Source: DASQEH01 sp963765725 (GTDB lineage: Bacteria; Actinomycetota; Actinomycetes; Propionibacteriales; Nocardioidaceae). Taken from it: a DNA stretch of 64,000 nt. Position 1 is the stretch's first letter. Each line of letters begins with the position of its first letter. Below are positions 27,840 through 40,490 of this stretch, piece after piece. The stretch is taken from the NCBI GenBank assembly GCA_963765725.1, contig CAVXXI010000003.1:992001-1056000 (forward strand). Reading direction: 5' to 3'. Under the pieces are notes generated by a model. That model had not been told where the DNA came from. It searched no databases and saw nothing but the letters and a program-made list of their open reading frames with translations. Position numbers and translations under genes: made by a program.

Positions 27840-27893
27840 CGGCGGCTCGGCGCTCCCGCGTCTGGTTCTCGACGCCTGACGGCGGCTCGGCGC
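27804..27893 (+). repeat. 40-bp direct tandem duplication across a stop codon
   Basis: A 40-bp unit starting GGCTCGGCGCTCCCGCGTCT is present at 27804-27843 and again, identically, at 27844-27883, with a 10-base third start at 27884-27893. The first copy encodes the last residues and TGA stop of the phosphoribosyltransferase; the second copy is a noncoding replica. Perfect identity implies a recent slippage event or an assembly artefact. Confidence 0.92.
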
Positions 27894-27976
27894 GATGTCG
27901 CAGCGCAGCGGCGGGACGTGGCCGAACGCGTACTCTGTCCATCCCGGGTTCCCACAGATGGCCGAGGCGTGAGCTC

Positions 27977-28406
27977 GTGAAGAAGTTCATCGACCAGAGA
28001 CCAGTGCTGAACGCATTGCTGACAGGCCTGGGAATCGCTTGCGCGGCACTGTTAGGGATGTCTGTCGTCTTCTTGTTCTTGGAGGCGTTGTCTGCCACCC
28101 GCGGCGTAATGCCCTCACCGTCGATTCTTCCCTCGCCCGAGGACCGCCGGGTTGTAGCGGCTCTGGTGCTGGCAGCCGTGGCCATCGGGTTCTTCAGGGC
28201 AGGGAAGCATTTCAACAGGCATGCTGATTTCAGCCCATGGTCGATCGCCCCCGCTCTGGTCGCGGTGCTGGTCGCCGTCATCTTCGTCGGTTGGAGTAGG
28301 CACAACGAACAGCGGTATCTCTCGGAAGCGTTGCCGTACTTCCCTACGGCATCGGCCGCGACGCTGAAGGACGATGGTCACCAGCAGCGGCGGCGCCGGG
28401 GACTAG
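27977..28406 (+). CDS. hypothetical membrane protein, possible frameshift near its end
   Basis: Starts with GTG 27977 (VKKFIDQRPVLNALLTG). Three hydrophobic stretches are visible: ALLTGLGIACAALLGMSVVF, VVAALVLAAVAIGFF and IAPALVAVLVAVIFVGW. Codon use is less GC-biased than that of its neighbours, perhaps from transfer. No family is recognised. The uninterrupted frame runs on to 28732 across the 3' end of the opposing acetyltransferase gene. Removing one base near 28372 would instead end the protein at TAG 28404-28406, overlapping the neighbour only in CTAG; I prefer this end but it is unproven. Confidence 0.5.
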
Positions 28407-29553
28407 GCACCAACCCGCGTCTCCTGCCACTCCGACGCCAGAAGGTCGAACAGCACGAGGTCGGTACAGGTGCCGTCGCGCAGCGTCGCGGACCCGCGCT
28501 CGCGGCCGCATTGCGTGAAGCCGTTGGCCAGCGCCACGTACTGCGATGCCGTGTTGTCGGAGGCGGCGCGGATGTACGCGCGCGACGCTCCCATCCCGCC
28601 GTCCTCGGTGCTCACGAACAAGTGTCGCGTCGCCAGGCCGACGGCCTCGCGCATCGCCCCGCGACCTCGGGCGTCGGGATGGGCCAGGTACCCGATCTCC
28701 CACGAGAGCCGGTCACCGTGGGGGAACCCTAGGGTGCCGAGCAGTACGTCGGTCTGCGCGTCTGCGACCGCCCAGGTCAGACCGCCGCCGCTCATCGCGG
28801 CCGTACCGCACCGGTCGACGAACTCACGCGCGTCCTGCTCGGTATAGGGGTCGGGCAGGAAGCTCAACCAGTACTGCGAGCGCTCGTCGGCACTGGCCTC
28901 TACCACCCGCGGCACGTCGTCGTAGCGCAACGGCCTCAGCCGGGACCGGACGCCCTCGATCACGGGTACGTCGAACCAGCTCGTCTTGGGCTCCCTCGGG
29001 TCCGTCCGGTGCAGGTCGCCGACCCACCCGTCGAGGTACTCACCCCGCTGCGGGAGCCACCGCCGGATCGTCCCTCCGAACGTGAACCCGGCCTTCCAGG
29101 CCACCCGTCGCGACGCCACGTTGCCCACGTTCGCCATCCAGATGACGGTCTCGAGGCCCAGCGCCGAGAAGCCGTAGTCGAGCACCAGCCCGACCGCGGT
29201 CGTCATGACTCCGTGACCGCGAACAGCCGGGTGCGCGCCGAAGGCGAGCTCGGCCCGCCGCTGCCCCTCGTCGCGAAGCGAGATCGAGCCGCTGAACCGC
29301 CGCTTCCCGTCGGGGTGGGTGCTCTCGATGGCGAACAGGTAATCCGACTTCGACTCCCAGCGCCTCCCTCGCGGCCTGCGTGACCCAGTCCACCGCCATC
29401 GCGAGTGGTGTAACCCAGCGGAACCGTCGTCCACCGCACCGACACCGGGTCCGTGCACTGCTCGACAACACCGTCGGCGTCCTCCAGCCGGTGCGCCCGC
29501 AGCCGGACGTCACCGTCGCCCAGAACGGGCACGTCGTCGGGGAATCTCGTCAA
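28403..29553 (-). pseudogene. double GNAT N-acetyltransferase, frameshifted twice
   Basis: Joining three frames gives a protein of about 380 residues with two GNAT domains. The first is recognised by DVRLRAHRLEDADGVVEQ, RRAELAFGAHPAVRGHGVMT and NVASRRVAWKAGF; the second by RSRLRPLRYDDVPRVVEA, SWEIGYLAHPDARGRGAMRE and NTASQYVALANGF. Apparent single-base insertions lie near 29405 and near 29360. The likely start is TTG 29553 (MTRFPDDVP). Tandem GNAT proteins of this kind acetylate unknown substrates, often resembling ribosomal-protein acetyltransferases of the RimJ type. Divergent from the CNNM gene. Confidence 0.75.
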
Positions 29554-29720
29554 TCCGCCGAACCCTGCACGCAACGTTCCCGAGCACTCAACGGGATTCG
29601 CGAGCGGGGAAACCGGCACGGCCCCCAACCAGATCGCGGAATCGTTACGCTTGTCGTCATGGACGACCCGTGCAGTAGGCCGTGCTGCTCGCTGGTGCGT
29701 CGGCTCCGCGTCGGTGCATC

Positions 29721-31057
29721 ATGAGCGGCACGCTTCGCGGAATCGCGCTCGATCCTTGGTCTTCATCGCCTGCAGCGGGTGCTTCGTCCTGGCCGAGATC
29801 GCGTTGATCTCGTTGCGCGACAGCCAGGCCAAGGGTCTGGAGGGACGAGGCCGCCGCGGGGCGATCGTAGCCAAGCTCAACAGCGACCCCAACCGGTTCC
29901 TCGCCGCCGTTCAGGTCGGCGTCACGCTTACCGGCTTCATGTCAGCGGCGTTCGGTGGCGCGACGCTCGCCGGGAGGCTGGCCCCGGTACTGGAGCGCCG
30001 CGGCCTCTCACCTGGGGCGGCCGACGCCGTCGCGCTGGTCATCATCACGCTCGCCATCTCCTACGTCTCGCTCGTGGTCGGTGAGCTCGCACCCAAACGG
30101 CTCGCGCTCCAGCGGGCGGAGTCCATCTCGTTGGCGGTCGCGCCGACCGTCGACCGCATCGCGAAGCTGGCCCGGCCGGTGATCTGGCTGCTCTCGATCT
30201 CGACCAACGTCGTCGTACGCCTCTTCGGCGGCGACCCGACCGCCCAGCGCGAGCAGATCAGCGACGCGGAGATCCGCGACCTGGTCTCGGGCTCGCCGAC
30301 GCTCGGTGCCGAGGAGCGGCAGATCGTGGAGGAGGTCTTCGAGGCCGGTGACCGCCAGATCCGCGAGATCATGGTGCCGCGGACGGAGGTCGACTTCATT
30401 CCCGCGCAGACGCCCGCCTACAAGGCCGCGCAGTTCGCGATGGAGCGCCGGCACTCCCGGTACCCCGTCATCGGGGAGTCGTCCGACGACATCGTCGGCT
30501 TCGTGCACGTCCGTGACCTCTTCGACCCCGCGATGGCCGGGCGTACAGTGCGGATCTCCGAGCTCGTCCGCGAGGTCTTCATGCTCCCGGCCACGCGGCA
30601 GCTGCTGTCGGCGCTGACCGACATGCGCCGTGAAGGCGCCCACCTCGCGATCGTCGTCGACGAGTACGGCGGCACGGCCGGCATCGTCACCCTCGAGGAC
30701 CTGGTCGAGGAGATCGTCGGGGACATCCGCGACGAGTACGACGTCGACGAGCCCGAGACGACGCGGTCGATGACCGGTGAGCTCGAGCTGGACGGCCTGC
30801 TCAACCTCGACGACTTCGAGGACGAGACCGGGCTGACGATCCCCGAGGGGCCGTACGAGACGGTGGCCGGCTACATCGTCCAGCAGCTCGGCCACGTGCC
30901 GAGCATCGGCGAGACCGCGAGCATCGACGGACACGTGCTCACCGTCGTCGAGCTGGACGGCCGCCGGGTAGCTCGCGTGAAGGTGGCGCCGGTCGGGCCC
31001 AGTACACCGGCCCCGGCCGAGCAGCCGGAGGAAGCCGCCGTGGATGTCGGCTCCTGA
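29721..31057 (+). pseudogene. CNNM/CorC-type hemolysin family protein with CBS domains, frameshift near its start
   Basis: ATG 29721 gives MSGTLRGIAL; the main frame resumes at 29753 with LVFIACSGCFVLAEIALISL, so the net shift near 29750-29757 is +2 or -1. The rest is intact: a CNNM (DUF21) transmembrane domain to about residue 195, paired CBS domains (EIMVPRTEVDFI; DEYGGTAGIVTLEDLVEEIV), and a CorC/HlyC C-terminal domain. Such proteins are implicated in magnesium or cobalt homeostasis. The frame extending upstream to 29453 lies over the opposite acetyltransferase gene and is not a natural N-terminus. Confidence 0.8.
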
Positions 31058-31126
31058 CAGGACCGCCTCGGCCACCCGAGACCACCACCGCGCGTCGCGT
31101 GGTGCCGCCACCGCAATCGATTTGGC

Positions 31127-32164
<1,038 letters not shown>

Positions 32165-32173
32165 TGGCCGCGG

Positions 32174-32735
32174 ATGGCTGAGCAGGTGTCGACGATCGGC
32201 GTGGCGATCGCCATTCCGCAGCCGTACGGCGACGAGCTGCAGCGGTTCCGCGCGTCCTTCGGAGACCCGAAGGCGGACGCTATCCCCACTCACATCACGC
32301 TGGTACCGCCGACCGAGGTGAAGGGTGACCTGGAGCCCGTCCGGGCGCACCTCGCCGAGGTCGCCGCGGCGGCACCCCGCTTTTCCCCTGCGGCTGCGCG
32401 GGACCGCGACCTTCCGTCCGGTCTCGCCGGTGGTCTTCGTCAACGTCAGCGAAGGCATCTCGTCGTGCGAGCTGCTCTCGGAGGACTCCCGCCAGGGCCC
32501 GCTCGCGCAGGAGCTCGCCTTCCCCTTCCACCCCCACGTGACGGTGGCGCACGACGTCGCCGAGGACGCGCTCGACCTGGCGTACGAGACGCTCGCCGAC
32601 TACGAGGCCTCGTTCGAGGTCGACTCCTTTCACCTGTACGTGCACGGAGCCGACGGCCTGTGGCGAGCGGCCGCCGACTATGTTCTGGACCACGCGGCGT
32701 CCGCGCCGACTGCGCGAACATCGCCACCTAGGTAG
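32174..32735 (+). pseudogene. 2'-5' RNA ligase/LigT-like protein, frameshifted
   Basis: The first frame gives TIGVAIAIPQPYGDELQRF and the first HxT motif (THITLVPPTEV), the second gives ATFRPVSPVVFVNVSEG and the second HxT motif (HPHVTVAH). Both motifs are diagnostic of the 2H phosphoesterase family. Reading CCCC at 32375-32378 as CCC joins them into a protein of about 186 residues, the usual size. The cellular RNA substrate of bacterial LigT-like enzymes is unclear. It lies between trpS and the YihY gene on the same strand. Confidence 0.82.
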
Positions 32736-32743
32736 GAGCCGGA

Positions 32744-33860
32744 ATGGCTGAGGGGTCGCCGGGCCTGGTCGACAAGGTCAAGGCGCGGATTCAGGCGCTC
32801 CGGGAGCGCTACCGCTTCCTGGACCACGTGATCGAGATGAACGGGCACTACGGCACCGTCCAGGGCAGCGTGCTGGCCGGAGCGGTGACGTACTTCGGGT
32901 TCTTGTCGTTCTTCCCGATCCTCGCCCTCGGCTTCGCTGTCGTCGGGTACGTCAGCATCGCCTACCCGGGCGCCAAGGACTCGCTGACGACGGCGATCGA
33001 GCAGGTCCTTCCCGGTATCGTCAGCGCGAACGGCGGCGGCCACACCATCAGCCTCCAGGACATCGAGTCGAGCAAGCAGGCGGCTGGGATCGTCGGGTTC
33101 CTGGGCCTGTTGTACTCGGGGCTGGGGTGGCTCTCCGGCCTGCGAACCGCCCTGCAGGACGCGTTCCGCGTGCCCCGGTACCGACAGGGGAACTTCATCG
33201 TCGGCAAGCTGACCGACCTGCTGGTGCTCGTCATCCTGGGGGCGGTGATGATCGTCTCTGTCGGCATCGCGGGGGCCGTGAAGGGGTGGGCGGGGACCAT
33301 TCTCGGCTGGGTGGGCCTCGACAGCTCACCTCTCGGCGAGCCGTTGATCTGGGCGGTAGGGGTCGTCCTGGGTTTGGCGGCCAGCACCGTGCTGTTCTTC
33401 GTCATGTATCAAGCTCCTCGGGCGGCCGACCCTTCCCGCCAAGCCGCTCCTGCAGGGCGCGTTCCTCGGCGCCTTCGGCTTCGAGGTCCTGAAGCTGCTC
33501 GTCGTCAACGTGCTTGGGAAGGTCGGCGGATCGGCACTGGCGCCGCTGGCGATCGCCATCACCCTCGTCGTCTGGATCAACTACTTCTCGCGGCTGGTGT
33601 TCTACGGCGCCTCGTGGGCGATGACAGCGGACACGGACGACGCCCGGCCGCGACCGCTCGACCGCTCCGAGGCGGCGGTGGCGGTCGCCGACCTCGCCGA
33701 CCCGAAGTCACGTCTACCCGTCGGTGCGGTCGGTGCGGTCGGTGCGGTCGCCACCGCCACCGCAGACGGTGCGCGTGGTCGCTTCGACGCGGGCAGCGCG
33801 ATGCTCGGGGCGGTCGCCGGCGCCGTCGCGGCCACGCTGTGGGGACGGTCGAGCCGATGA
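32744..33860 (+). pseudogene. YihY/BrkB-type inner membrane protein, frameshifted
   Basis: Frame 1 runs from MAEGSPGLVDK through several membrane segments (VLAGAVTYFGFLSFFPIL, LVLVILGAVMIVSVGIAGAV) to LFFVMY; dropping C33410 continues as KLLGRPTLPAKPLLQGAFLG, then LAPLAIAITLVVWINYFSRL and a long Ala/Gly-rich tail to 33860. The joined protein is about 371 residues with the six-helix YihY arrangement. Function of the family is uncertain. TAGGAG precedes the ATG. The apparent 1217-residue open frame through here to 36397 is an artefact of the frameshift. Confidence 0.82.
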
Positions 33861-34793
33861 GTGTCCGCAGACCCCGTCGTCCCGACGTGGAGACCGCCGC
33901 CTTCAGACTCGGCGGAGCCATCCGCCGTACCCCGGTCGATGACGCTCGACCCGGTGGAGACGGGTCTGGAGGCGAGCGTGGTCCTGAAGCTCGAGCTCAC
34001 GCAGCACAGCGGATCCTTCAAAGCGCGCGGGGCGCTCAACAGTGTGCTGTCCCTCGAGCCGGGAGTGACCGGCGTCTGCGCCGCGTCCGGCGGCAACCAC
34101 GCCGGCGCCGTGTCCTGGGCGGCGCAGCGCGCCGGCGTCACCGCCGACGTCTTCGTGCCGAGGACGGCGACGCCCGCCAAGATCGCCCGGATCGCAGAGT
34201 ACGGCGGCCGCGCCCACCTGGTCGAAGGAAACGTCCGCGAGGCGCTCGACGCGTGCCGCGACTTCGCCGACGCGAACGACGTCCCCGTGATCCACCCGTA
34301 CGACACCTTCGAGACGGTCTGCGGGGCGGGAACTCTGGGGCTGGAGCTGGAGGACCAGGCACCGGAGGCCGATCTTGTCGTGGTGGCGTGCGGCGGTGGC
34401 GGCCTCTTCGCGGGCCTGTGTGCGGCCTTCGACGGTGTCGCCACGGTGCAGCCCGTCGAGCCTCGGCAGTGCCCTGCTCTGTTCGACGCGCTGCGGGCCG
34501 GCACCAGGGTGCTGACTACGGTGGGCGGGGTCGCCGTCGACTCCCTCGGCGCGCCGATGATCGGAGAGCTCGGTTACGAGGCGGCCGTCGAGAACGAGGT
34601 CGGCTCCGTGCTCGTCGACGACGACGCGATCCTCGCCGCCCGGAGGTTCCTCTGGTCCCGGCTGCGCATCCTCGCCGAGCCCGGCGCCTGCGTCGCCCTG
34701 GCGGCTGTTCTCACCGGTTCGCTCGACGTCGGCGCCGGCCAGACGGTCGCGGTCGTCGTCTCCGGCGGCAACGACGACTCGCTCCCCGCCTGA
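33857..34793 (+). pseudogene. threonine/serine dehydratase-like PLP enzyme, frameshifted near its start
   Basis: ATG 33857 overlaps the YihY stop (ATGA) and begins MSVRRPRRPDVETAAFRLGG to RRTPV; deleting one base at 33937-33938 continues as MTLDPVETG and the rest of the enzyme. PLP-enzyme landmarks are the Schiff-base Lys in HSGSFKARGALN, the Asn loop SGGNHAGAVSWAA, and the phosphate-binding CGGGGLFAG. The joined product is about 311 residues, similar to short catabolic threonine/serine dehydratases or racemases; substrate is uncertain. Confidence 0.82.
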
Positions 34794-34816
34794 CGCGGCG
34801 CGCGTACGCTGCTGCG

Positions 34817-36397
34817 ATGACCGGAATCACGGAGTCGGGCCAGCCGTTCGAGACGGTGTACGGACCGACGGCCCTCGACGGGTGGGATCCGGGCGCCAAG
34901 CTGGGCAGACCCGGCTCGTTTCCGTACACCCGCGGCGTGTACGAGTCCATGTACACCGGCCGGGCGTGGACGATGCGCCAGTACGCCGGCTTCGGGACGG
35001 CCGTCGAGAGCAACGCGCGCTACCACCAGCTCATCTCTGCCGGGACGACCGGCCTGTCGGTCGCCTTCGACCTGCCGACCCAGATGGGCTACGACTCGGA
35101 CGCGCCGCTCGCCGCCGGTGAGGTCGGCAAGGTCGGCGTCGCCATCGACTCCCTCGACGACATGCGGCTGCTCCTCGACGACATCCCGCTCGACCGCGTC
35201 TCGACGTCGATGACGATCAATGCGCCCGCGTCGCTGCTCCTGCTCCTGTACCAGCTCGTGGGCGAGGACCAGGGCGTTGCCGGCACGCAGCTCACGGGTA
35301 CGACGCAGAACGACGTGCTCAAGGAGTACATCGCCCGCGGCACGTACATCTACCCGCCCAAGTCGTCGCTGCGCATGGTCACCGACGTCTTCACGTACTG
35401 CCGCCAGGAGATGCCGCGCTGGAACACGATCTCCATCTCCGGCTATCACATGGCCGAGGCGGGAGCGACCCCGGCACAGGAGATCGCCTTCACGCTGGCG
35501 AACGGCATCGAGTACGTCCGGGCGGCCATCGAGTCCGGTCAGGACGTCGACGAGTTCGCGCCGCGGCTGGCGTTCTTCTTCGTCTCGCGGACCACCCTGC
35601 TCGAGGAGGTCGCGAAGTTCCGCGCCGCCCGCCGCATCTGGGCCGAGGTGATGCGCGACGACTTCGGCGCGAAGGACCCCAGGTCCCACATGCTCCGCTT
35701 CCACACCCAGACCGCGGGCGTCCAGCTCACCGCCCAGCAGCCTGAGGTGAACCTGGTACGGGTCGCCGTGCAGGCCCTCGCCGCCGTGCTGGGAGGCACC
35801 CAGTCCCTGCACACCAACTCCTTCGACGAGGCGATCGCGCTGCCGACCGAGAAGGCGGCGCGGCTGGCTCTGCGCACCCAGCAGGTGCTCGCGTACGAGA
35901 CCGACGTCACGAAGACCGTGGACCCGTTCGCCGGCTCCTACGCGATGGAGTCGCTCACCGACGACGTCGAACGCGCGGCCCGCGACCTGATGGCTGCGGT
36001 CGAGGACCGGGGCGGGGCCGTCGCCGCGATCGAGACCGGGTTCCAGAAGAGCGAGATCGAGAAGTCGGCCTACCGGATCGCACAGGAGATCGACGCCGAC
36101 GAGCGGACGGTCGTCGGGGTGAACCGGTTCGTGCTCGACGAGGACGAGCCGTACGAGCCGCTCCGCGTCAACCCCGACATCGAGGCCGAGCAGGCAAAAC
36201 GGCTCGCCGACCTGCGCTCGACCCGTGACTCCGGTGAGGTCGACCGTCACCTCGACGCCCTCAGGTCGGCCGCCGACGGGACGGCGAACGTGCTCGTACC
36301 CATGAAGGCGGCACTCGCCGAGCGCGCGACCGTCGGCGAGGTGTGCGACGCCCTGCGGGACGTCTGGGGCGTCTACACACCGCCCGACGCGTTCTGA
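34817..36397 (+). CDS. acyl-CoA mutase large subunit (methylmalonyl-CoA mutase family)
   Basis: A 526-residue protein covering only the substrate-binding TIM barrel of B12-dependent acyl-CoA mutases: SFPYTRGVYESMYTGRAWTM near residue 34, PRWNTISISGYHMAEAGATP near 200, LRFHTQTAGVQLTAQQP near 293, LGGTQSLHTNSFDEAIALPT near 327. It has no cobalamin-binding DxHxxG domain, so a separate small subunit must exist elsewhere, as in isobutyryl-CoA mutase (IcmA/IcmB) systems. It interconverts branched and linear acyl-CoA thioesters; the substrate cannot be fixed from sequence here. It overlaps nothing and stands 23 bases after the dehydratase gene. Confidence 0.85.
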   Translation: MTGITESGQPFETVYGPTALDGWDPGAKLGRPGSFPYTRGVYESMYTGRAWTMRQYAGFGTAVESNARYHQLISAGTTGLSVAFDLPTQMGYDSDAPLAAGEVGKVGVAIDSLDDMRLLLDDIPLDRVSTSMTINAPASLLLLLYQLVGEDQGVAGTQLTGTTQNDVLKEYIARGTYIYPPKSSLRMVTDVFTYCRQEMPRWNTISISGYHMAEAGATPAQEIAFTLANGIEYVRAAIESGQDVDEFAPRLAFFFVSRTTLLEEVAKFRAARRIWAEVMRDDFGAKDPRSHMLRFHTQTAGVQLTAQQPEVNLVRVAVQALAAVLGGTQSLHTNSFDEAIALPTEKAARLALRTQQVLAYETDVTKTVDPFAGSYAMESLTDDVERAARDLMAAVEDRGGAVAAIETGFQKSEIEKSAYRIAQEIDADERTVVGVNRFVLDEDEPYEPLRVNPDIEAEQAKRLADLRSTRDSGEVDRHLDALRSAADGTANVLVPMKAALAERATVGEVCDALRDVWGVYTPPDAF

Positions 36398-36468
36398 CGA
36401 CTCGGTGCTGCAGTGCCGGAGCCGACCGTCGGCGAGACGCACGACCTCACGGATGGGAGACTAGGAGG

Positions 36469-37668
36469 ATGCTTCCCCCCGCGGCCAGTGACGAGATCGA
36501 GACGCTGGCGAAGAGCTTCGATGCCGAGCTCATCGAGTTCCGCCGCCGCCTTCACCGCCACCCCGAGCTGGGGCACGAGGAGCACGTCACCACCGCGGCG
36601 ATCGGCGACCGGCTGAGCGCCGCGGGTCTCGAGCCCCGGGTGCTGTCGAGCGGGACCGGCGTCATCTGCGACGTGCTGGGCACCACGGGCGACCAGCCGG
36701 CCCTGGGCTTTCGCGCAGACATCGACGCGCTGCCGCTGCAGGACGTCAAGGACGTCCCGTACCGGTCCCAGCGAGCCGGCATCTGCCACGCCTGCGGCCA
36801 CGACGCGCACACCGCGGCGCTGTTGGGTACTGCTCTCGTCCTTGCCGAGCTCCGGCGCCAGGACCTCCTGCACCGCTCGGTACGGCTGATCTTCCAGCCG
36901 GCCGAGGAGCTCACCCCCGGCGGGTCCCTCGACGTACTGGCCGACGGCGAGATCGACGGTCTGCAGCGGGTGTTCGCCCTGCACTGCGACCCGAAGATCG
37001 AGGTCGGCCGGCTCGGGTTCCGCTCCGGGCCGATCACGGCCGGAGCCGACCGGATCAGGGTGTCGATGCACGGCCCCGGCGGTCATACCGCCCGTCCGCA
37101 CCTCACCGCCGACCTCGTCTACGCGCTCGGCGCCGTCATCACCGAACTGCCGGGGCTGCTGTCGCGCCTCGCGGACCCGCGGGCGGCGCTCAGCGTGGTG
37201 TGGGGCCAGGTCCACTCCGGTGGCGTGGCCAACGCCATCCCGCAGGACGGCTTCGTCGAAGGCACGATCCGCTGCCTCGACGCACGCGTGTGGGAGTCGG
37301 CCCATACCGTCGTACCAGACCTCGTCCGCTCGCTGGCCTCTCCGTTCGGTGTCGACGTCGACGTCGACATGCACAACAGCGTCCCGCCCTGCGTCAACGA
37401 CGAGGTGTCGACCGACCTGCTGCGTGCCGTCGCCCGCGAGGTCTTCGGGACGGCCCAGGTGACGACGACCGACCAGAGCCTGGGCGGGGAGGACTTCGCC
37501 TGGATCCTCGAACGGGTCCCCGGGGCGCTCGTCCGGCTCGGCGTACGCCGGATGGGCGTCGCCGACGGCGGCGACCTGCACCGCGGGAGCTTCGACCTCG
37601 ACGAAGCGGCCATCGGGGTCGGCGTCCGGCTGTTCAGCAGCTTCGCCGTCTCCACCGGTCGCCGCTAG
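36469..37668 (+). CDS. M20 family amidohydrolase
   Basis: A 399-residue M20D-type metallopeptidase: FRRRLHRHPELGHEE near residue 23, the metal-binding CHACGHDAHTAALLG near 105, FQPAEELTPGG near 142, and GGEDFAWILE near 341. These enzymes hydrolyse N-acyl or carbamoyl amino acids, or aminobenzoyl-glutamate-like compounds; the substrate is unknown. In actinobacteria such genes commonly sit next to nucleoside transporter operons, as here. ATG 36469 directly follows AGGAGG with no spacer, so a start a few codons later cannot be excluded. Confidence 0.85.
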   Translation: MLPPAASDEIETLAKSFDAELIEFRRRLHRHPELGHEEHVTTAAIGDRLSAAGLEPRVLSSGTGVICDVLGTTGDQPALGFRADIDALPLQDVKDVPYRSQRAGICHACGHDAHTAALLGTALVLAELRRQDLLHRSVRLIFQPAEELTPGGSLDVLADGEIDGLQRVFALHCDPKIEVGRLGFRSGPITAGADRIRVSMHGPGGHTARPHLTADLVYALGAVITELPGLLSRLADPRAALSVVWGQVHSGGVANAIPQDGFVEGTIRCLDARVWESAHTVVPDLVRSLASPFGVDVDVDMHNSVPPCVNDEVSTDLLRAVAREVFGTAQVTTTDQSLGGEDFAWILERVPGALVRLGVRRMGVADGGDLHRGSFDLDEAAIGVGVRLFSSFAVSTGRR

Positions 37669-37789
37669 GTCACAAAGGCGTATCGAGGGCGCGCGGGCGG
37701 CGGCGGGATTCGCGGGCGGGGCCTCACGCTCCACTAGGATGCCGACGTACGGCGCCGACTCTTGCGTGCGCCCCGTGGAAGGAGTCGTC

Positions 37790-38878
37790 TTGCGTCGGTC
37801 GACCAAGATCGCGGCCGTGTCGGTCGCCGCCGTGCTCACCCTCGCCGGGTGCGCGAAGAGCAGCCACAGCTCGAGCACCGCGACCGGCGGGACGTCCTCC
37901 TCGGGCCTCGACTGCAAGAGCCTGAAGGGGAACGGCCCGAAGGTAGGCATCGCCTACGACGTGGGCGGGCAGGGCGACCACTCCTTCAACGACTCGGCCG
38001 CAACCGGGGTGCAGAAGGCGGGCCAGGACCTCAAGGCGACCTGCGTCGAGGGCGAGGCCCAGCTCAACGAGCCCGAGTCGGCCCGGGAGACGCGCCTGCG
38101 CGGCCTGGCCGACCAGGGCGCCAACCCCATCATCGGAGTCGGCTTCGCCTACAGCGACGCCGTCAACGCCGTTGCGCCGGACTACCCGAAGATCAGCTTC
38201 GCCGTCGTCGACGGCTTCGACCCTGACAAGACGCCGAACAAGAACGTCGCCTACCTCACCTTCGCGGCCAACCAGGGCTCGTTCCTCGTCGGCGTCGCGG
38301 CAGCCCTCAAGACCAAGACCGACCAGGTCGGCTTCGTGGGCGGCGTCCACAACGACCTCATCAAGAGCTTCGAGGCGGGCTACACGGCAGGTGTGAAGGC
38401 GGTCAACCCCAAGATCAAGGTGGACGTGAAGTACATCGAGGAGTCGGACCTGTCCGGCTTCAACGACTCGGCCGGCGGCAAGGCGGCCGGAGCGGGCGAG
38501 TACGACGCCGGCGCCGACGTCGTGTACGCGGCCGCCGGCGCGTCGGGCTCGGGTGTCTTCGACGCAGCGGTCGACGCAGGAAAGGGCAAGTGGGCGATCG
38601 GCGTCGACTCCGACCAGTACCTGACTGCGAGCGCCCAGCAGAAGCCGCACATCCTCACCTCGGCGCTCAAGCGCGTCGACACCGCGACCTACGACATGAT
38701 CAAGTCGGTCGCCGACGGCAAGCCCCTGACCGGTTACCAGACCTACGACCTCAAGAAGAACGGCGTCGGATACGCGACTTCCGGCGGCTTCGTCGACGAC
38801 ATCAAGTCGAAGATCGACGCCTACGCGGCAAAGATCAAGAGCGGCCAGATCAAGGTACCGACCACGCCGAGCGACTGA
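37790..38878 (+). CDS. BMP-family nucleoside-binding lipoprotein
   Basis: A 362-residue lipoprotein. The signal has basic LRRSTK, a hydrophobic core, and the lipobox LAGC; the lipidated Cys is about residue 20. It is followed by a Ser/Thr-rich linker and a BMP/Med (PnrA-like) domain (VGIAYDVGGQGDHSFNDSA near residue 52, DKVGFVGG-like DQVGFVGGVHNDLIKSFEAG). PnrA-type proteins bind purine nucleosides. TTG 37790 is preferred over the ATG at 37739 because of GGAAGGAG upstream and the signal-peptide position. First gene of the nucleoside uptake operon. Confidence 0.9.
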   Translation: MRRSTKIAAVSVAAVLTLAGCAKSSHSSSTATGGTSSSGLDCKSLKGNGPKVGIAYDVGGQGDHSFNDSAATGVQKAGQDLKATCVEGEAQLNEPESARETRLRGLADQGANPIIGVGFAYSDAVNAVAPDYPKISFAVVDGFDPDKTPNKNVAYLTFAANQGSFLVGVAAALKTKTDQVGFVGGVHNDLIKSFEAGYTAGVKAVNPKIKVDVKYIEESDLSGFNDSAGGKAAGAGEYDAGADVVYAAAGASGSGVFDAAVDAGKGKWAIGVDSDQYLTASAQQKPHILTSALKRVDTATYDMIKSVADGKPLTGYQTYDLKKNGVGYATSGGFVDDIKSKIDAYAAKIKSGQIKVPTTPSD

Positions 38879-38966
38879 GACCGGGCACCGACCCGGGGCG
38901 ACACGGTAGCGTGCGTCCCGGGCTCGTGCAGGCTGCGAGAGTCTGCTTCTGCTCACGAGGAGAGCG

Positions 38967-40486
<1,520 letters not shown>

Positions 40487-40490
<4 letters not shown>

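Noticed and set aside
32744..36397. A continuous 1217-codon open frame suggesting a giant membrane protein-dehydratase-mutase fusion.
   Set aside because: The middle part is low-complexity Arg/Gly-rich translation of other genes in the wrong frame. It is produced by one-base shifts in the YihY and dehydratase genes followed by the real mutase.
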